DNA of 25,782 nucleotides from Methanoregula sp. (GCA_023228295.1 JALOBP010000042.1:1-25782); one strand, 5' to 3'; counted from the first letter of the stretch, positions 5,829 to 13,820 are shown. The notes: generated by a model from the letters alone, not told the origin. Numbers and translations: made by a program.

Positions 5829-8414
5829 ATGACTACGACTCTTTGGTTTAAAACAGCCAAAACATCAATTTTGTGGTTTATCATTTTAACCCTGCTGGCT
5901 TTTAGTTTAGCGGCAGTGGTTTTTTCGTACGCTTTTGGCAAATATCTGGAGCAAGGGCATGTGCTGGGAACAAAAACAGTAAATAGCGCCGCCGGCTTAA
6001 GTTTATTCAGTAGCCAGGTAAAATTGGTAAAACTCGCGGGAAACGCAACCGTATACGCGCTAGTCGGCCGCTTTAAACATCCAATCGTTAACGAAGAGGT
6101 TTTTAAATCATATGATTATAACGCTAATAATGTAAAATTAATCAGCCAGAAAGAGCTGGACAAATATTGGCTCGCGCGTTTAGTTAAAGAAAAGGGAACC
6201 GGTCGGACTTATTTTTTGGCTTACGCCCAAAAGTTAAAAAAATATCACTTAACGCCACAGGCTTTCGCGGCTTACCCAAGCAACAGTTGGGCGAATGTAG
6301 TGGAGGTTTCCGCTAAAGATTTAAGCTTTTGGGAAGATGCCGTTTTGCTGAAGGCGGCTGACAACCCGGTGGTTTATTTTATCATTAACGGTAAAAAAGC
6401 GGCAGTCCCTTCCGCGAACGAATTTATAAACGCCGGTTTTGACTGGAACAAAATTTTAACCGTGGCGCCAGCCGATTTAAACACCTACGCCAATATTGAT
6501 TTTGACATCAGTCTAGTGAAACAAAATTCCGACGGCACGGCGGCAATAGTGGTAAATTCCGAAAAACAATTAATTGTCACTTTGGACCAAACATCTCCCG
6601 CCGCGAGCATTTTTCCTTATTCTACCGCCGGCAATATCGCCGCGGTTTATAAAATGCAGGCCTTGGGCGGAAACATAAATATCGCGAGTTTAACTTTTAC
6701 CAAAAATGGCTTGTTAAATGTCAACAAAATAACCGCGGTTAAAATTGAAGATGAAAACGGACTGGAGTTTAATTCCTCCATGAGTATCACGGGTAACGCG
6801 ATTAAAGTGGCGTTTGATAAAAATCCGATAGTCGTTCCCCGTTCCGCGCCCAAACTTTTGCGCGTAAAAGTAAGTTTGGCGGCCGCAAACGAAATTAATT
6901 ATACTTTCAATTTGAATTTGCAATCGGAAAAAGACATTGTTTCCGACGCGGTTATCACTGGTATTTTTCCGCTCGCGGGCGCGACTCATAAATTAGTCGC
7001 GGCGGAAGGGCTGGTCGGACAGGTGAAGATATTAAGCCGGGAAATAAATAGCGTGGCGCGCGACATAAATTTGGGCGCGAAGAAAGAAACCATCGCCAAG
7101 TTCAGCGTAAGCGAAACAACCGGCAATGAAAAAGCGGTTATCAGTTCCATTGCTTTTACCAGCTACGGCACGGCTAATAGCGGCGACATTGATAATATTT
7201 CACTTTATCGGGACAATACGCTCGTTGCTACCGTGCGGGATTTGCAAAATTATAAAGCGGTTTTTGATTTGAGCAAAAATGCAATCACCGTCGCGAATAC
7301 TAAGCCGGTGGAATTAACGCTCAAAGCGGATATTTTAAAAGGGGAGGGCTCAACTTTGAAATTCGTGTTTGACAGCCCGGAAGACATCAAAGTAAAAGGT
7401 CTGACACAAGGATTTAATCTGACCGTCTCCGGCTTATCCGAAAATTTTCCCATTGGTTTGGGCGGAAACGATAATTACAACAAAGTTGTTTTTAAGCGGA
7501 GCGGCGTCGGTTTGATCGCTTCCAAATTGGACGACGAAGACACGGAAATTTTTCGCGCGCAGGAAAATACCATTTTAGGCCAGTTTGAACTGCGCAACAT
7601 GGGCGAAGACATTTATCTCCAGCGTTTAAAATTGCAACTGGAAAAATTCAACGGCGCTCCTGACATTGATAACGATGTTTCTTTAATGGATACGAAAACT
7701 AGAGAAATAGTCGTAACGATAGATAAGGCAAAACTTGCCGGCGGGGTAGCGGCGGACATCAGTTTAGGCAATTACAAAATAGCGGCTGACGCCACGCTTA
7801 CTTTTTGGCTGGTGGCGAAAGTGCCGGAAAGCGCCCAGACCAATAACGCTTACCGCATTAATATCCAAGAATTGAAATACAACATCGGTTTGGACAGTTC
7901 CGTTTACGCGCAGGCGGTAAACGCCACCGGCCAACTAATGCGCGTTTACGCTCCGCGGCTCACTATCAGCGCGGACGCGTTGACCAACGGCGGCGCGGGC
8001 GTAGCCGGCGACGACGAAATAGAATTAGGGAGTTTTAAACTGGAAACTTCGGCGGACGAACGGGTAAAAATTACGGGCATGGTTTTAAGTTTAGTCCCCG
8101 CCTCCGATGACGTTATTTACGCCGGCGGATTTTCGGAACTGGCTTTATATTCCGGCGGCCGCATTTCCTCGTCAATAACGCAACCTAACTCCCGGTCTTA
8201 TACTTTTTCCAATTTAAACTTTTCCGTTTCCGCCGGGACCGCCATTAATTTAAAAATAAAAGCGGATACGGAAACAATCGCCGCCGGAAAAAACGTACAG
8301 TTTAAGATAGAATCGGTAACCGCTGAAGGGTATTCCAGCCGTGCGCCAGTGACAATTATCGGCGAAGGAGCCGTAAGCAACGCGGTAAAAATAAATCCAG
8401 CAAGCGGAAGTTAA
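5829..8414 (+). CDS. large membrane-anchored surface protein, function unknown
   Basis: An 861-aa protein with one N-terminal hydrophobic segment at residues 13-36 (SILWFIILTLLAFSLAAVVF), which is a signal anchor or uncleaved signal peptide. The rest should be outside the membrane. Three degenerate repeats of about 45 aa follow at residues 71-113, 122-168 and 178-220, each with a VY/TY-F/A-x-x-G/A-x-K...F....W/N..V..vs...L..Y pattern. From about residue 250 to the end it is rich in beta-type sequence (alternating hydrophobics, many Ser/Thr/Asn/Gly), suggesting stacked Ig-like or adhesin-like domains. No sortase motif or C-terminal anchor is visible. Similar VYxxxNGKxxxxP repeats are, to my knowledge, common in Patescibacteria surface proteins. 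It sits between glycosyltransferase genes and is bounded by terminators on both sides. Confidence 0.75.
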   Translation: MTTTLWFKTAKTSILWFIILTLLAFSLAAVVFSYAFGKYLEQGHVLGTKTVNSAAGLSLFSSQVKLVKLAGNATVYALVGRFKHPIVNEEVFKSYDYNANNVKLISQKELDKYWLARLVKEKGTGRTYFLAYAQKLKKYHLTPQAFAAYPSNSWANVVEVSAKDLSFWEDAVLLKAADNPVVYFIINGKKAAVPSANEFINAGFDWNKILTVAPADLNTYANIDFDISLVKQNSDGTAAIVVNSEKQLIVTLDQTSPAASIFPYSTAGNIAAVYKMQALGGNINIASLTFTKNGLLNVNKITAVKIEDENGLEFNSSMSITGNAIKVAFDKNPIVVPRSAPKLLRVKVSLAAANEINYTFNLNLQSEKDIVSDAVITGIFPLAGATHKLVAAEGLVGQVKILSREINSVARDINLGAKKETIAKFSVSETTGNEKAVISSIAFTSYGTANSGDIDNISLYRDNTLVATVRDLQNYKAVFDLSKNAITVANTKPVELTLKADILKGEGSTLKFVFDSPEDIKVKGLTQGFNLTVSGLSENFPIGLGGNDNYNKVVFKRSGVGLIASKLDDEDTEIFRAQENTILGQFELRNMGEDIYLQRLKLQLEKFNGAPDIDNDVSLMDTKTREIVVTIDKAKLAGGVAADISLGNYKIAADATLTFWLVAKVPESAQTNNAYRINIQELKYNIGLDSSVYAQAVNATGQLMRVYAPRLTISADALTNGGAGVAGDDEIELGSFKLETSADERVKITGMVLSLVPASDDVIYAGGFSELALYSGGRISSSITQPNSRSYTFSNLNFSVSAGTAINLKIKADTETIAAGKNVQFKIESVTAEGYSSRAPVTIIGEGAVSNAVKINPASGS

Positions 8415-8432
8415 GATTAAAAAAAATTAAAG

Positions 8433-8480
8433 CAAGGAGGCCGCCGGCATAAAAAATAATGCAGCGGCCTTGACTTTTTT
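8433..8480 (+). terminator. rho-independent terminator of the surface-protein gene
   Basis: CAAGGAGGCCGC (8433-8444) pairs with GCGGCCTTG (8464-8472) with a small bulge. An A-rich loop lies between them, and a T6 tract ends at 8480. It lies 19 nt after the surface-protein stop. Confidence 0.8.
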
Positions 8481-8492
8481 AAGCCCATAAAC

Positions 8493-9491
8493 ATGAATAA
8501 TAAAATAACAATCAGTTTGTTAATTTATAACGGCGCCAGATATCTGCCTTTTTGTTTGGCCTCTTTATTTAATCAGTCCGGCCAAGATTGGGAACTGATT
8601 ATTTTGGATAACGGTTCGGATGATAACAGCGGCGTGGTGGCGGCGGAAATTTGCGCCGGACGCGAGCGCGTTAAAACTTTGCCGCCGGAGCCAAAAAATA
8701 TCGGTTTTGCCGCCGGCCATAATAAGATTATCAAAACTTGCCAGTCCGAATTTATTTTACTGCTTAATCAAGACATAATAATGGAACCGGACTATATTGA
8801 CAAACTAAAAGAATTTATGGAAAATAATCCGCGCGCGGGTGCGGTTTCGGGCAAGATTTTGCGTTGGAATTTTAAATACGCGCATAAATTGACGAACGCG
8901 GGCAAAACCGATATTATTGACACAGCCGGTCTGCGCGTTAGCCGTGAATTTAGGATAACCGACATCGGTTCCGGCAGTAAAGACAGCGGGCAGTATGATA
9001 ATACTGAAGAGGTATTCGGCGTGTCCGGCTGTCTGCCGCTTTATAGAACGGAAGCGTTAGCAAAAACAGGTTATTTTGATGAAAGATTTTTTAGCTATAA
9101 AGAAGATATTGATTTGGCTTTCCGCCTGTATTACGAAGAATGGCAAACTTTCCGTGTCGGCGGCGCAGTCGCTTATCACGACCGCAGCGTTTTGGGCGAC
9201 GAAAAGGCAGGGGAATTAGGAATTATTAATCGGCATCGGAACCGCTCCGGTCTTGCTAATTACCTTTCTTATCGCAATCACCTTTTTTTATTAATCAAAA
9301 ATTTAGCCGCCGCCGATTTTGCCCGCTACGGCATTTTTATATTTTGGTACGAACTGAAAAAATTTTTATACATTTTATTATTTGAACGACGGTCGTTCTA
9401 CGCGTTTTTAGAAATTTTTAAACAATGGCCGCGATTATTGAAAGAGCACAAAAAGTTTAAATTAAAGAGCGTGAAAATGTGGATAAAATGA
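8493..9491 (+). CDS. GT2-family glycosyltransferase (rhamnosyltransferase-like)
   Basis: A GT-A fold inverting glycosyltransferase of family 2. It starts ITISLLIYNGARYLPFCLASLFNQ, with the nucleotide-binding LDNGSDDNS loop near residue 37, then NIGFAAGHNKII. The DxD-like metal site reads LLLNQDIIMEPDYID, and the acceptor-side GVSGCLPLYRTEAL...FDERFFSYKEDIDLAFRL holds the expected ED pair. Length 332 aa is typical of WbbL-like enzymes. It probably adds sugars to lipid-linked surface glycan at the cytoplasmic membrane face. The next GT2 gene lies 79 nt downstream, separated by a palindromic repeat. The substrate cannot be told from sequence. Confidence 0.88.
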   Translation: MNNKITISLLIYNGARYLPFCLASLFNQSGQDWELIILDNGSDDNSGVVAAEICAGRERVKTLPPEPKNIGFAAGHNKIIKTCQSEFILLLNQDIIMEPDYIDKLKEFMENNPRAGAVSGKILRWNFKYAHKLTNAGKTDIIDTAGLRVSREFRITDIGSGSKDSGQYDNTEEVFGVSGCLPLYRTEALAKTGYFDERFFSYKEDIDLAFRLYYEEWQTFRVGGAVAYHDRSVLGDEKAGELGIINRHRNRSGLANYLSYRNHLFLLIKNLAAADFARYGIFIFWYELKKFLYILLFERRSFYAFLEIFKQWPRLLKEHKKFKLKSVKMWIK

Positions 9492-9507
9492 CGAACAAGT
9501 TTATTTT

Positions 9508-9534
9508 GTCATTCCCGCCTGCGCGGAAATGACA
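9508..9534. repeat. GTCATTCCCGC palindromic repeat
   Basis: GTCATTCCCGCC-TGC-GCGGAAATGAC is a near-perfect palindrome of the same family as 5495-5563. It lies between two glycosyltransferase genes. Confidence 0.8.
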
Positions 9535-9570
9535 GTAAAAGAGTATTTCGTAATTGATAATTGATTAGCT

Positions 9571-10380
9571 ATGGATATTTCTTTCGTTATCTTAAATTAC
9601 AAAACCAAGGGCTTGCTTAAGAATTGCCTGAAAAGCATCATTGCTTCTGATTTAAAAAATTTGCGGTATGAAATTATCGTAGTTGATAATGCATCAGGCG
9701 ACGGAGTTAAAGAAATGCTCGCGGAACATTTTGCCGGCGTTATTTTTATCCAAAACCGGTATAATTTGGGCATGGGTGCGGGCAATAATTTGGGTATTAA
9801 ACAAGCGCGCGGAAAATATGTTATAATTTTAAACCCGGATACGGTTGTTTTTCCGGACGCGGTTATGAAGCTTTATAATTTTATGGAGCAAAACGAACGC
9901 GCGGGGATAGCCGGACCAAAATTAACCAATCCGGATGGAAGTTTGCAATATACCCGTTGTCGCTTTCCTTCTTTTTTAACGCCGGTATATCGCCGTACTC
10001 CATTGCAAAGATTAAAACAAGTGCGGCGGCGGCTGGATTCGTATTTGACTAAAGACCAAAGTTATAATATTACTAGCCAGACAGATTGGCTGTATGGCGC
10101 TTGTTTGTTTATCCGTAGCAACGCTTTGGACAAAGTCGGTTTGTTTGACGAGCGATTTTTTTTGGGGTTTGAAGATACTGATTTGTGCCGCCGAATGGGG
10201 AATAACGGCTATGAAGTTTGGTATTATCCGGCAAGCGTCGCCATTCATTATCCGCACCGTTTTTCCGGCGAAGGTAATTGGCTCACCGGAGTTTTTAACA
10301 GAAGCATCAGAATTCATATCGCGAGCTGGTTGAAATACTTTTTAAAGTGGAGAGTAGAAAGAGTGCGTTCGGACTTATAA
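9571..10380 (+). CDS. GT2-family glycosyltransferase
   Basis: A GT-A fold family 2 enzyme of 269 aa. Visible motifs are ISFVILNYKTKGLLKNCLKSI at the start, the IIVVDNASGDG nucleotide loop, NLGMGAGNNLGIKQARGKYVIILNPDTVV with the DxD-equivalent NPD, and WLYGACLFIRSNALDKVGLFDERFF...FEDTDLCRRM, which carries the catalytic-base ED pair. It is a paralogue in plan of the gene before it, and both probably serve the same polysaccharide. The C-terminus (SIRIHIASWLKYFLKWRVERV) is amphipathic and basic, suited to membrane contact. No Shine-Dalgarno site is seen. Confidence 0.88.
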   Translation: MDISFVILNYKTKGLLKNCLKSIIASDLKNLRYEIIVVDNASGDGVKEMLAEHFAGVIFIQNRYNLGMGAGNNLGIKQARGKYVIILNPDTVVFPDAVMKLYNFMEQNERAGIAGPKLTNPDGSLQYTRCRFPSFLTPVYRRTPLQRLKQVRRRLDSYLTKDQSYNITSQTDWLYGACLFIRSNALDKVGLFDERFFLGFEDTDLCRRMGNNGYEVWYYPASVAIHYPHRFSGEGNWLTGVFNRSIRIHIASWLKYFLKWRVERVRSDL

Positions 10381-10578
10381 CATTCGCGATCCTTTAATGC
10401 GAATACTTTGTACGGGTTTAAAACAACCCAGATGAATGCGAATACCGCGAATTCAAAGATAAAGTTTGTTTTCCGCTTTCGTGGCATTCGCATAGTTGCA
10501 GGAATAGGTAAATCCGTAAAAAATATTCGTATTAATGGTTCGTAAACGAATTAAATCCGTAAAACTATTTGAACACAT
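10381..10578. other. repeat-rich intergenic leader of mreB
   Basis: No gene is seen here. The stretch contains ATGCGAATAC at 10399-10408 and again near 10436, an inverted counterpart CATTCGCAT near 10485, and AAATCCGTAAAA twice (about 10511 and 10554). It appears to be a degenerate cluster of short GCGAATA-type repeats, and the mreB promoter must lie within it. Confidence 0.5.
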
Positions 10579-11586
10579 ATGTTTGCCAAAAGAATCGGAA
10601 TTGACCTTGGAACAACCTATACGCTAGTGCATTTGCCCAAGCGCGGCATTGTAATCAACGAGCCGTCAGTAGTCGCGATTTCTTTGACCGACCACAAAAT
10701 TTTGGCTGTGGGCAACGAAGCGAAAGAAATGGTCGGCCGCACCCCGGAAACAATCGTCGCGATTAAGCCGCTGAAAGACGGCGTGATTGCCGATTATAAA
10801 ACAACCGAAGCGATGCTCCGGTATTTTGTGAATAAAGCGTTGGGCGGTATGCGGCTGTTCCGGCCGGAAGTGATGATTGCGGTTCCGGCAGGAATCACTT
10901 CCACTGAACGGCGCGCTGTGACGGACGCGACTATCGCCGCCGGCGCTAAGGCCGCTTACATCATAAAAGAACCGGTAGCGGCCGCTATCGGCGCGGATAT
11001 TCCAATTGGTTCGGCATCCGGCCATATGATTATTGACATCGGCGGCGGGACGGCGGAAATGGCGGTGATTTCTTTGGGCGGCATCGTATCCATTAATTCC
11101 GTGCGCGTCGGCGGCAACAAATTTGACGCCGCCATAGCAAATTACATCCGCAAAAAATATAATTTGGCTATCGGCGAACGCACGGCGGAAGAAATAAAAA
11201 TAAATATTGGTTCAGCTTTGTATCTGGAAAATAAATTATCAATGGAAATAAAAGGGCGCGATATCGTCTCCGGCCTGCCGCGGATAGTCACCGCCACGTC
11301 CGACGATGTAACGGACGCTATTCAAACCGAACTGGAAGCGATAGTTACCTCCGCGAAGCAAGTTTTGCAGAATACTCCGCCGGAACTCGCGGCGGACATT
11401 ATGGACAAGGGTATGGTACTCGCCGGCGGCTCCAGTTTATTGCGCAATATCGACCAGTTGCTTGCGCGCACGACCGGCGTGCCGGCATTCGTCGCGGACG
11501 AAGCGCTTTTTTGCGTGGCCAAAGGCACGGGCATCGCGCTGGAAAATTTAAGTTCGTATAAACGAAGCATTTTGGCGACAAACTAA
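10579..11586 (+). CDS. mreB: rod shape-determining protein MreB
   Basis: An actin-like ATPase that polymerises under the membrane and guides cell-wall synthesis. Visible motifs are the phosphate-1 loop RIGIDLGTTYTLVHL (residues 5-19), NEPSVVAI, PLKDGVIADY, the ERRAVTDATIAAGA block, KEPVAAAIGADIPI, the phosphate-2 loop IIDIGGGTAEMAVISLGGI, and the adenosine motif GMVLAGGSSLLRNID. Length 335 aa is standard. The ATG at 10579 directly precedes FAKRIGIDLGT, so the start is secure. No mreC or mreD gene follows; the gene stands alone before the accessory region. A rod-type wall and UppS in the same window are consistent with peptidoglycan synthesis. Confidence 0.95.
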   Translation: MFAKRIGIDLGTTYTLVHLPKRGIVINEPSVVAISLTDHKILAVGNEAKEMVGRTPETIVAIKPLKDGVIADYKTTEAMLRYFVNKALGGMRLFRPEVMIAVPAGITSTERRAVTDATIAAGAKAAYIIKEPVAAAIGADIPIGSASGHMIIDIGGGTAEMAVISLGGIVSINSVRVGGNKFDAAIANYIRKKYNLAIGERTAEEIKINIGSALYLENKLSMEIKGRDIVSGLPRIVTATSDDVTDAIQTELEAIVTSAKQVLQNTPPELAADIMDKGMVLAGGSSLLRNIDQLLARTTGVPAFVADEALFCVAKGTGIALENLSSYKRSILATN

Positions 11587-11605
11587 TCATTAAAACATTC
11601 ACCCT

Positions 11606-11658
11606 GTGAAATAAAAAAATAAAAAATTTTTTAATTTGCTGAAAGCAAATTATTTCAC
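11606..11658. repeat. nested hairpin after mreB
   Basis: GTGAAATAA (11606-11614) pairs with TTATTTCAC (11650-11658), and AATTTGC (11633-11639) pairs with GCAAATT (11645-11651) inside, with A and T tracts between them. It could act as a terminator, but the T-run position is not classical for the plus strand. Confidence 0.5.
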
Positions 11659-11703
11659 GAAGTAAAACATAAAAACACTAAAACAATAATTCTCTTTTGC
11701 TAT

Positions 11704-11750
11704 GTCATTCCGGTCAATCCTCCCCGGGCGGAGCGAGTCGGAATCTAGAT
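11704..11750. repeat. GTCATTCCGG palindromic repeat
   Basis: It contains GTCATTCCG at the left and CGGAATCTAG at the right around CCTCCCCGGGCGGAG. It is an outlying member of the GTCATT repeat family in this window. Confidence 0.65.
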
Positions 11751-11774
11751 ATTTAACATAATTTTACAATAATT

Positions 11775-11806
11775 AAAAATTACCACCCTATAAGCGGTAA
11801 TTTTTT
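11775..11806. terminator. bidirectional hairpin terminator at the edge of the accessory region
   Basis: AAAAATTACC (11775-11784) and GGTAATTTTT (11796-11805) form a perfect 10-bp stem with an 11-nt loop and a T tract. It is the last backbone-like signal before the cassette array. Confidence 0.75.
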
Positions 11807-11866
11807 AACTTTCGTCAAAGTTATTATTTATTTTTATCCTCTTAAAATTTTTACGAAGGGCTTGCT

Positions 11867-12030
11867 CGCGCGCATTCTGCAAAAGAGCGGTCCCGACGCA
11901 GCTTTGTTGCGGAGGGATGAGCGAGCGTTTTCGCGCAACGTATCCAAATATCGGAAGTTGCCGAAGCCTAACGAAGGCAATTTGGGAAATTTGCGAGCCA
12001 AGCAATTTTTCTTTTATCCCTTGTTATGTG
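11867..12030. repeat. array left edge and degenerate attC-like element A
   Basis: CGCGCGCATTCTGCAAAAGA (11867-11886) recurs exactly at 13763-13782, left of element C. Element A itself runs from CGCGCAAC (11932-11939) to GTTATGTG (12023-12030). It has an inner hairpin GTTGCC / GGCAAT and a GGGAAATTTGC...GCAATTTTTC hairpin like those of other elements. The inner arms next to the outer boxes do not pair (CCAAATATCGG has no partner), so the element looks decayed. Confidence 0.5.
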
Positions 12031-12087
12031 TCCCGAGCGGAATGAAATGGAGTGAGAGCGCAACGTGGTCGGAGCGAAGCGGAGAAG

Positions 12088-12554
12088 TTCAAGTGGCAGT
12101 TTCTATTTCATCCAATAGCATTCTAATAAATATTTATTTTGAGTTGGATTTCCATCCCTGTCCATTTCATAAGAACAAATATGGGGAGGAACCAATCCAT
12201 CTGTTTTTAGATTAATTGACCAAATACTTTCATTCTGTTTTGTATACAATTTCCATTTTATTTCTCTACCAACTTGAGATTGAATTTCATTTAAATATGT
12301 ATAATTGATTTGATTATTTTGCTTCAAAACTTCAATAGCTTCTCTGGGCTCATCAATTGGTTGAGAAATTGAATAATCATTTTTGATTTCTTCAAGAGTA
12401 AATGAATCTGATTTGTTTATATTGCATCCAGTTAGTAATATGAAACACCATGAAATTGTAAGCAAACTAATTATTAAATATTTGTTTTTCATAAGTTGTA
12501 TTAATATGAATATTTATAAAGTTTTCTCACTTCAACTAGAAACTGCCACTTGAA
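12088..12554. repeat. 18-bp perfect inverted repeats framing the lipoprotein gene
   Basis: TTCAAGTGGCAGTTTCTA at 12088-12105 is exactly complementary to 12537-12554. The left copy contains the lipoprotein stop codon. With the outer boxes GTTATGTG (12023) and GCATAAT (12559), the repeats frame a single-gene cassette. Confidence 0.85.
12103..12492 (-). CDS. small predicted lipoprotein, cassette cargo
   Basis: A 129-aa protein with a type II signal peptide: basic MKNKYL, a hydrophobic core IISLLTISWCFILL, then lipobox LTGC with Cys23 as the lipidated residue. The mature part (NINKSDSFTLEE...) is polar, with no domain I recognise. It has two further cysteines near the C-terminus (HICSYEMD and LLECYWMK) that could form a disulphide outside the membrane. 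The stop codon lies inside the 18-bp inverted repeat and the start is 45 nt from the other repeat, so the gene fills the cassette. No clear Shine-Dalgarno site is seen. Confidence 0.7.
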   Translation of the reverse strand: MKNKYLIISLLTISWCFILLTGCNINKSDSFTLEEIKNDYSISQPIDEPREAIEVLKQNNQINYTYLNEIQSQVGREIKWKLYTKQNESIWSINLKTDGLVPPHICSYEMDRDGNPTQNKYLLECYWMK

Positions 12555-12558
12555 TTAC

Positions 12559-12657
12559 GCATAATGTTTACGAATATCTGTAGTTTCTCTGTAGCGTAGC
12601 GGAAGAAAAATTAGGGAAAGCGACAGCCGGAGAGAACCAGATATTCGGTGTTGTACG
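12559..12657. repeat. attC-like element B
   Basis: Outer boxes are GCATAATG (12559-12566) and GTTGTAC (12650-12656). Inner arms CGAATATCTG (12571-12580) and CAGATATTCG (12638-12647) pair perfectly. Between them is a TTTCTCTGTAGCGTAGCGGAAGAAA-like stem and a GGG...AACC segment. The left box matches the right box of A, but the right box has no partner at element C. Confidence 0.7.
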
Positions 12658-12725
12658 ATGTACATTTTTTACTATCTATTTTAATTATAATTAATTTATT
12701 TTTAAAAGACGAATTTGATTTTTAT

Positions 12726-12769
12726 TTTTAGTTGGCGGAATAGGGGGGGGTGAATTCCGCTAACTAAAA
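12726..12769. repeat. G-loop hairpin i
   Basis: TTTTAGTT-G-GCGGAA pairs with TTCCGC-T-AACTAAAA. The loop is TAGGGG directly followed by GGGGTGAA. It begins 76 nt after the GTT box of element B. Four more hairpins with the same loop signature but different stems occur in the array. Confidence 0.75.
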
Positions 12770-12821
12770 TCTCAAATATTATTTAATATTAGCTAATTAT
12801 ATCTACTTTGTAAATTTTCGG

Positions 12822-12850
12822 TTGACATATCATAAAATTTATGATATAGT
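12822..12850 (+). promoter_or_regulatory. sigma-70-type promoter of the GC-rich gene
   Basis: TTGACA (12822-12827) and TATAGT (12845-12850) are separated by exactly 17 nt. The spacer contains the palindrome CATAAATTTTATG-like sequence (CATAAAATTTATG). Transcription would begin near 12857 and read into the gene starting at 12924. Confidence 0.8.
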
Positions 12851-12923
12851 AATATGTTATCGGGAAGTTCCCGAAACATTGCCAGCAATGGCAAAACCTA
12901 AAAGGAAAAAGGAGGATGACGAC

Positions 12924-13553
12924 ATGGGAAAGGCCATGATCACATCCGGAATGACTGAGGGGCAGATTAACAGGGCATGCGAGATTTTTCGTGCCCAACT
13001 CACGAAACACGCTTCTGAGTTTCCTTCGGAGGTCGTCCGGCAAGTGTTTGGCCAGTCCGAACTCGGGCTGGAGTGGTTGGAGGTATTTCGAAAGCGGGTC
13101 GAGGCGACCAGTAATTTGATCGTTCGCCATGTCAAGGTGGACCGGAGCAGTTCGTCCCAGCAGGCGATCGAAGTCACGGGACGTGTCCAGTATACGGACA
13201 AGTCCGTCGTCGCCACCATGCCTCGAGGTGAGGGCGAGGAAGTGGATGTTTTCTTTTTCAATCCCCGCCCTGAGGCGTACGACGGGAACGGCTGGCTCAG
13301 TGACGAGGCGCTCAAGCGAGAGTTCGAGTTCTATGGGCTCAAGCCCGACCCCCGTGCCCAGGCACGGGTGAACGCCGACGATCCGGCATTCGCCGACAAG
13401 CATCCCAATGGCACGCACTGGAAGGACGGCAATGATCGCTGGTGTTTCGCCGCCTTCGACCATGGCATCGACGGGCGCCGCTTGCGCGTCGGCCGCCACC
13501 GCGATGACTGGCGTGGCGCCTGGTGGTTCGGGGGTGAGTTCTTGGGCACTTGA
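12924..13553 (+). CDS. hypothetical GC-rich protein with GTHWKDGNDRWCFAAF motif
   Basis: A 209-aa protein beginning MGKAMITSGMTEGQINRACE. The start at 12924 is chosen because GGAGG lies 8 nt upstream; the promoter at 12822-12850 excludes the longest reading. Its N-terminal half is helical and charged (ACEIFRAQLTKHASEFPSEV, VFRKRVEATSNLIVRHVKV). The C-terminal quarter has a conserved-looking GTHWKDGNDRWCFAAFDHG and an aromatic end WRGAWWFGGEFLGT. I believe similar proteins occur in several Patescibacteria genomes, but cannot verify this; no function is known to me. GC content and codon use are clearly higher than in neighbouring genes, and it runs opposite to all the cassette genes. It has its own promoter and terminator and stands just before tRNA-Gln. 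Confidence 0.75.
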   Translation: MGKAMITSGMTEGQINRACEIFRAQLTKHASEFPSEVVRQVFGQSELGLEWLEVFRKRVEATSNLIVRHVKVDRSSSSQQAIEVTGRVQYTDKSVVATMPRGEGEEVDVFFFNPRPEAYDGNGWLSDEALKREFEFYGLKPDPRAQARVNADDPAFADKHPNGTHWKDGNDRWCFAAFDHGIDGRRLRVGRHRDDWRGAWWFGGEFLGT

Positions 13554-13594
13554 ACACTCGGGGCTCACAGCCCCTCATGTCCCTCGGTTACTTT

Positions 13595-13640
13595 GTCCCT
13601 GTATTGACTTCGGTTGGTGCAGGGATATTTTTTATTTTAA
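13595..13640 (+). terminator. terminator with a UUCG tetraloop
   Basis: CCCTGTATTGAC and GTTGGTGCAGGG pair fully if G-T wobbles are allowed, closed by TTCG. A TATTTTTTATTTT tract follows. A shorter hairpin GGGGCT-CAC-AGCCCC stands upstream at 13560-13574, just after the stop codon. Confidence 0.75.
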
Positions 13641-13643
13641 AAT

Positions 13644-13754
13644 TCGGGGATCGTCTAATGGTAGCCCGTCTCGCGTCGGCAAGGCTTCTGCGAGCCGAGG
13701 CGGAGACAGTGGCCTTTGAAGCCATTAATCGTGGTTCGAATCCACGTCCCCGAG
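13644..13754 (+). tRNA. tRNA-Gln (TTG) with a 40-nt insertion in the D-loop
   Basis: Acceptor TCGGGGA (13644-13650) pairs with TCCCCGA (13747-13753). D-stem GTC (13653-13655) pairs with GAC (13705-13707). Anticodon stem GTGGC / GCCAT closes loop CTTTGAA (anticodon TTG), and the T-arm is CGTGG-TTCGAAT-CCACG. The D-loop TAATGGTAG is followed by 40 extra nt at 13665-13704, which form an 8-bp hairpin (CCGTCTCG / CGAGGCGG, one G-T pair). Without them the molecule is a normal 71-nt tRNA-Gln. Boundaries of the insertion are uncertain by about one base. It could be functional, processed, or a pseudogene. Confidence 0.8.
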
Positions 13755-13762
13755 CAATTGCC

Positions 13763-13820
13763 CGCGCGCATTCTGCAAAAGAAGCGAGCACCGGAGCGTC
13801 AGCGGAGGGCGGAGCGATTT
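13763..13820. repeat. array edge repeat next to tRNA-Gln
   Basis: CGCGCGCATTCTGCAAAAGA (13763-13782) is an exact copy of 11867-11886. It starts 9 nt after the tRNA. GCATTCTGCAAAA is complementary to TTTTGCAGAAC at 13818-13828, so the stretch folds on itself and looks like a tiny, gene-less cassette or a boundary structure. Confidence 0.6.

Noticed and set aside
11862..12215. 117-aa plus-strand frame at the array edge
   Set aside because: It covers element A, the inverted repeat and the antisense end of the lipoprotein gene; no protein-like pattern.
12789..13568. 259-aa minus-strand open frame
   Set aside because: It is antisense to the 209-aa plus-strand gene that has a promoter, ribosome site and terminator. 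Its own sequence is low-complexity and it has no ribosome site. The long open frame is a by-product of high GC.
13644..13763. Integrative element attachment at tRNA-Gln
   Set aside because: The array starts 9 nt after the tRNA, which is suggestive, but no second copy of the tRNA 3' end and no integrase are found in the window.
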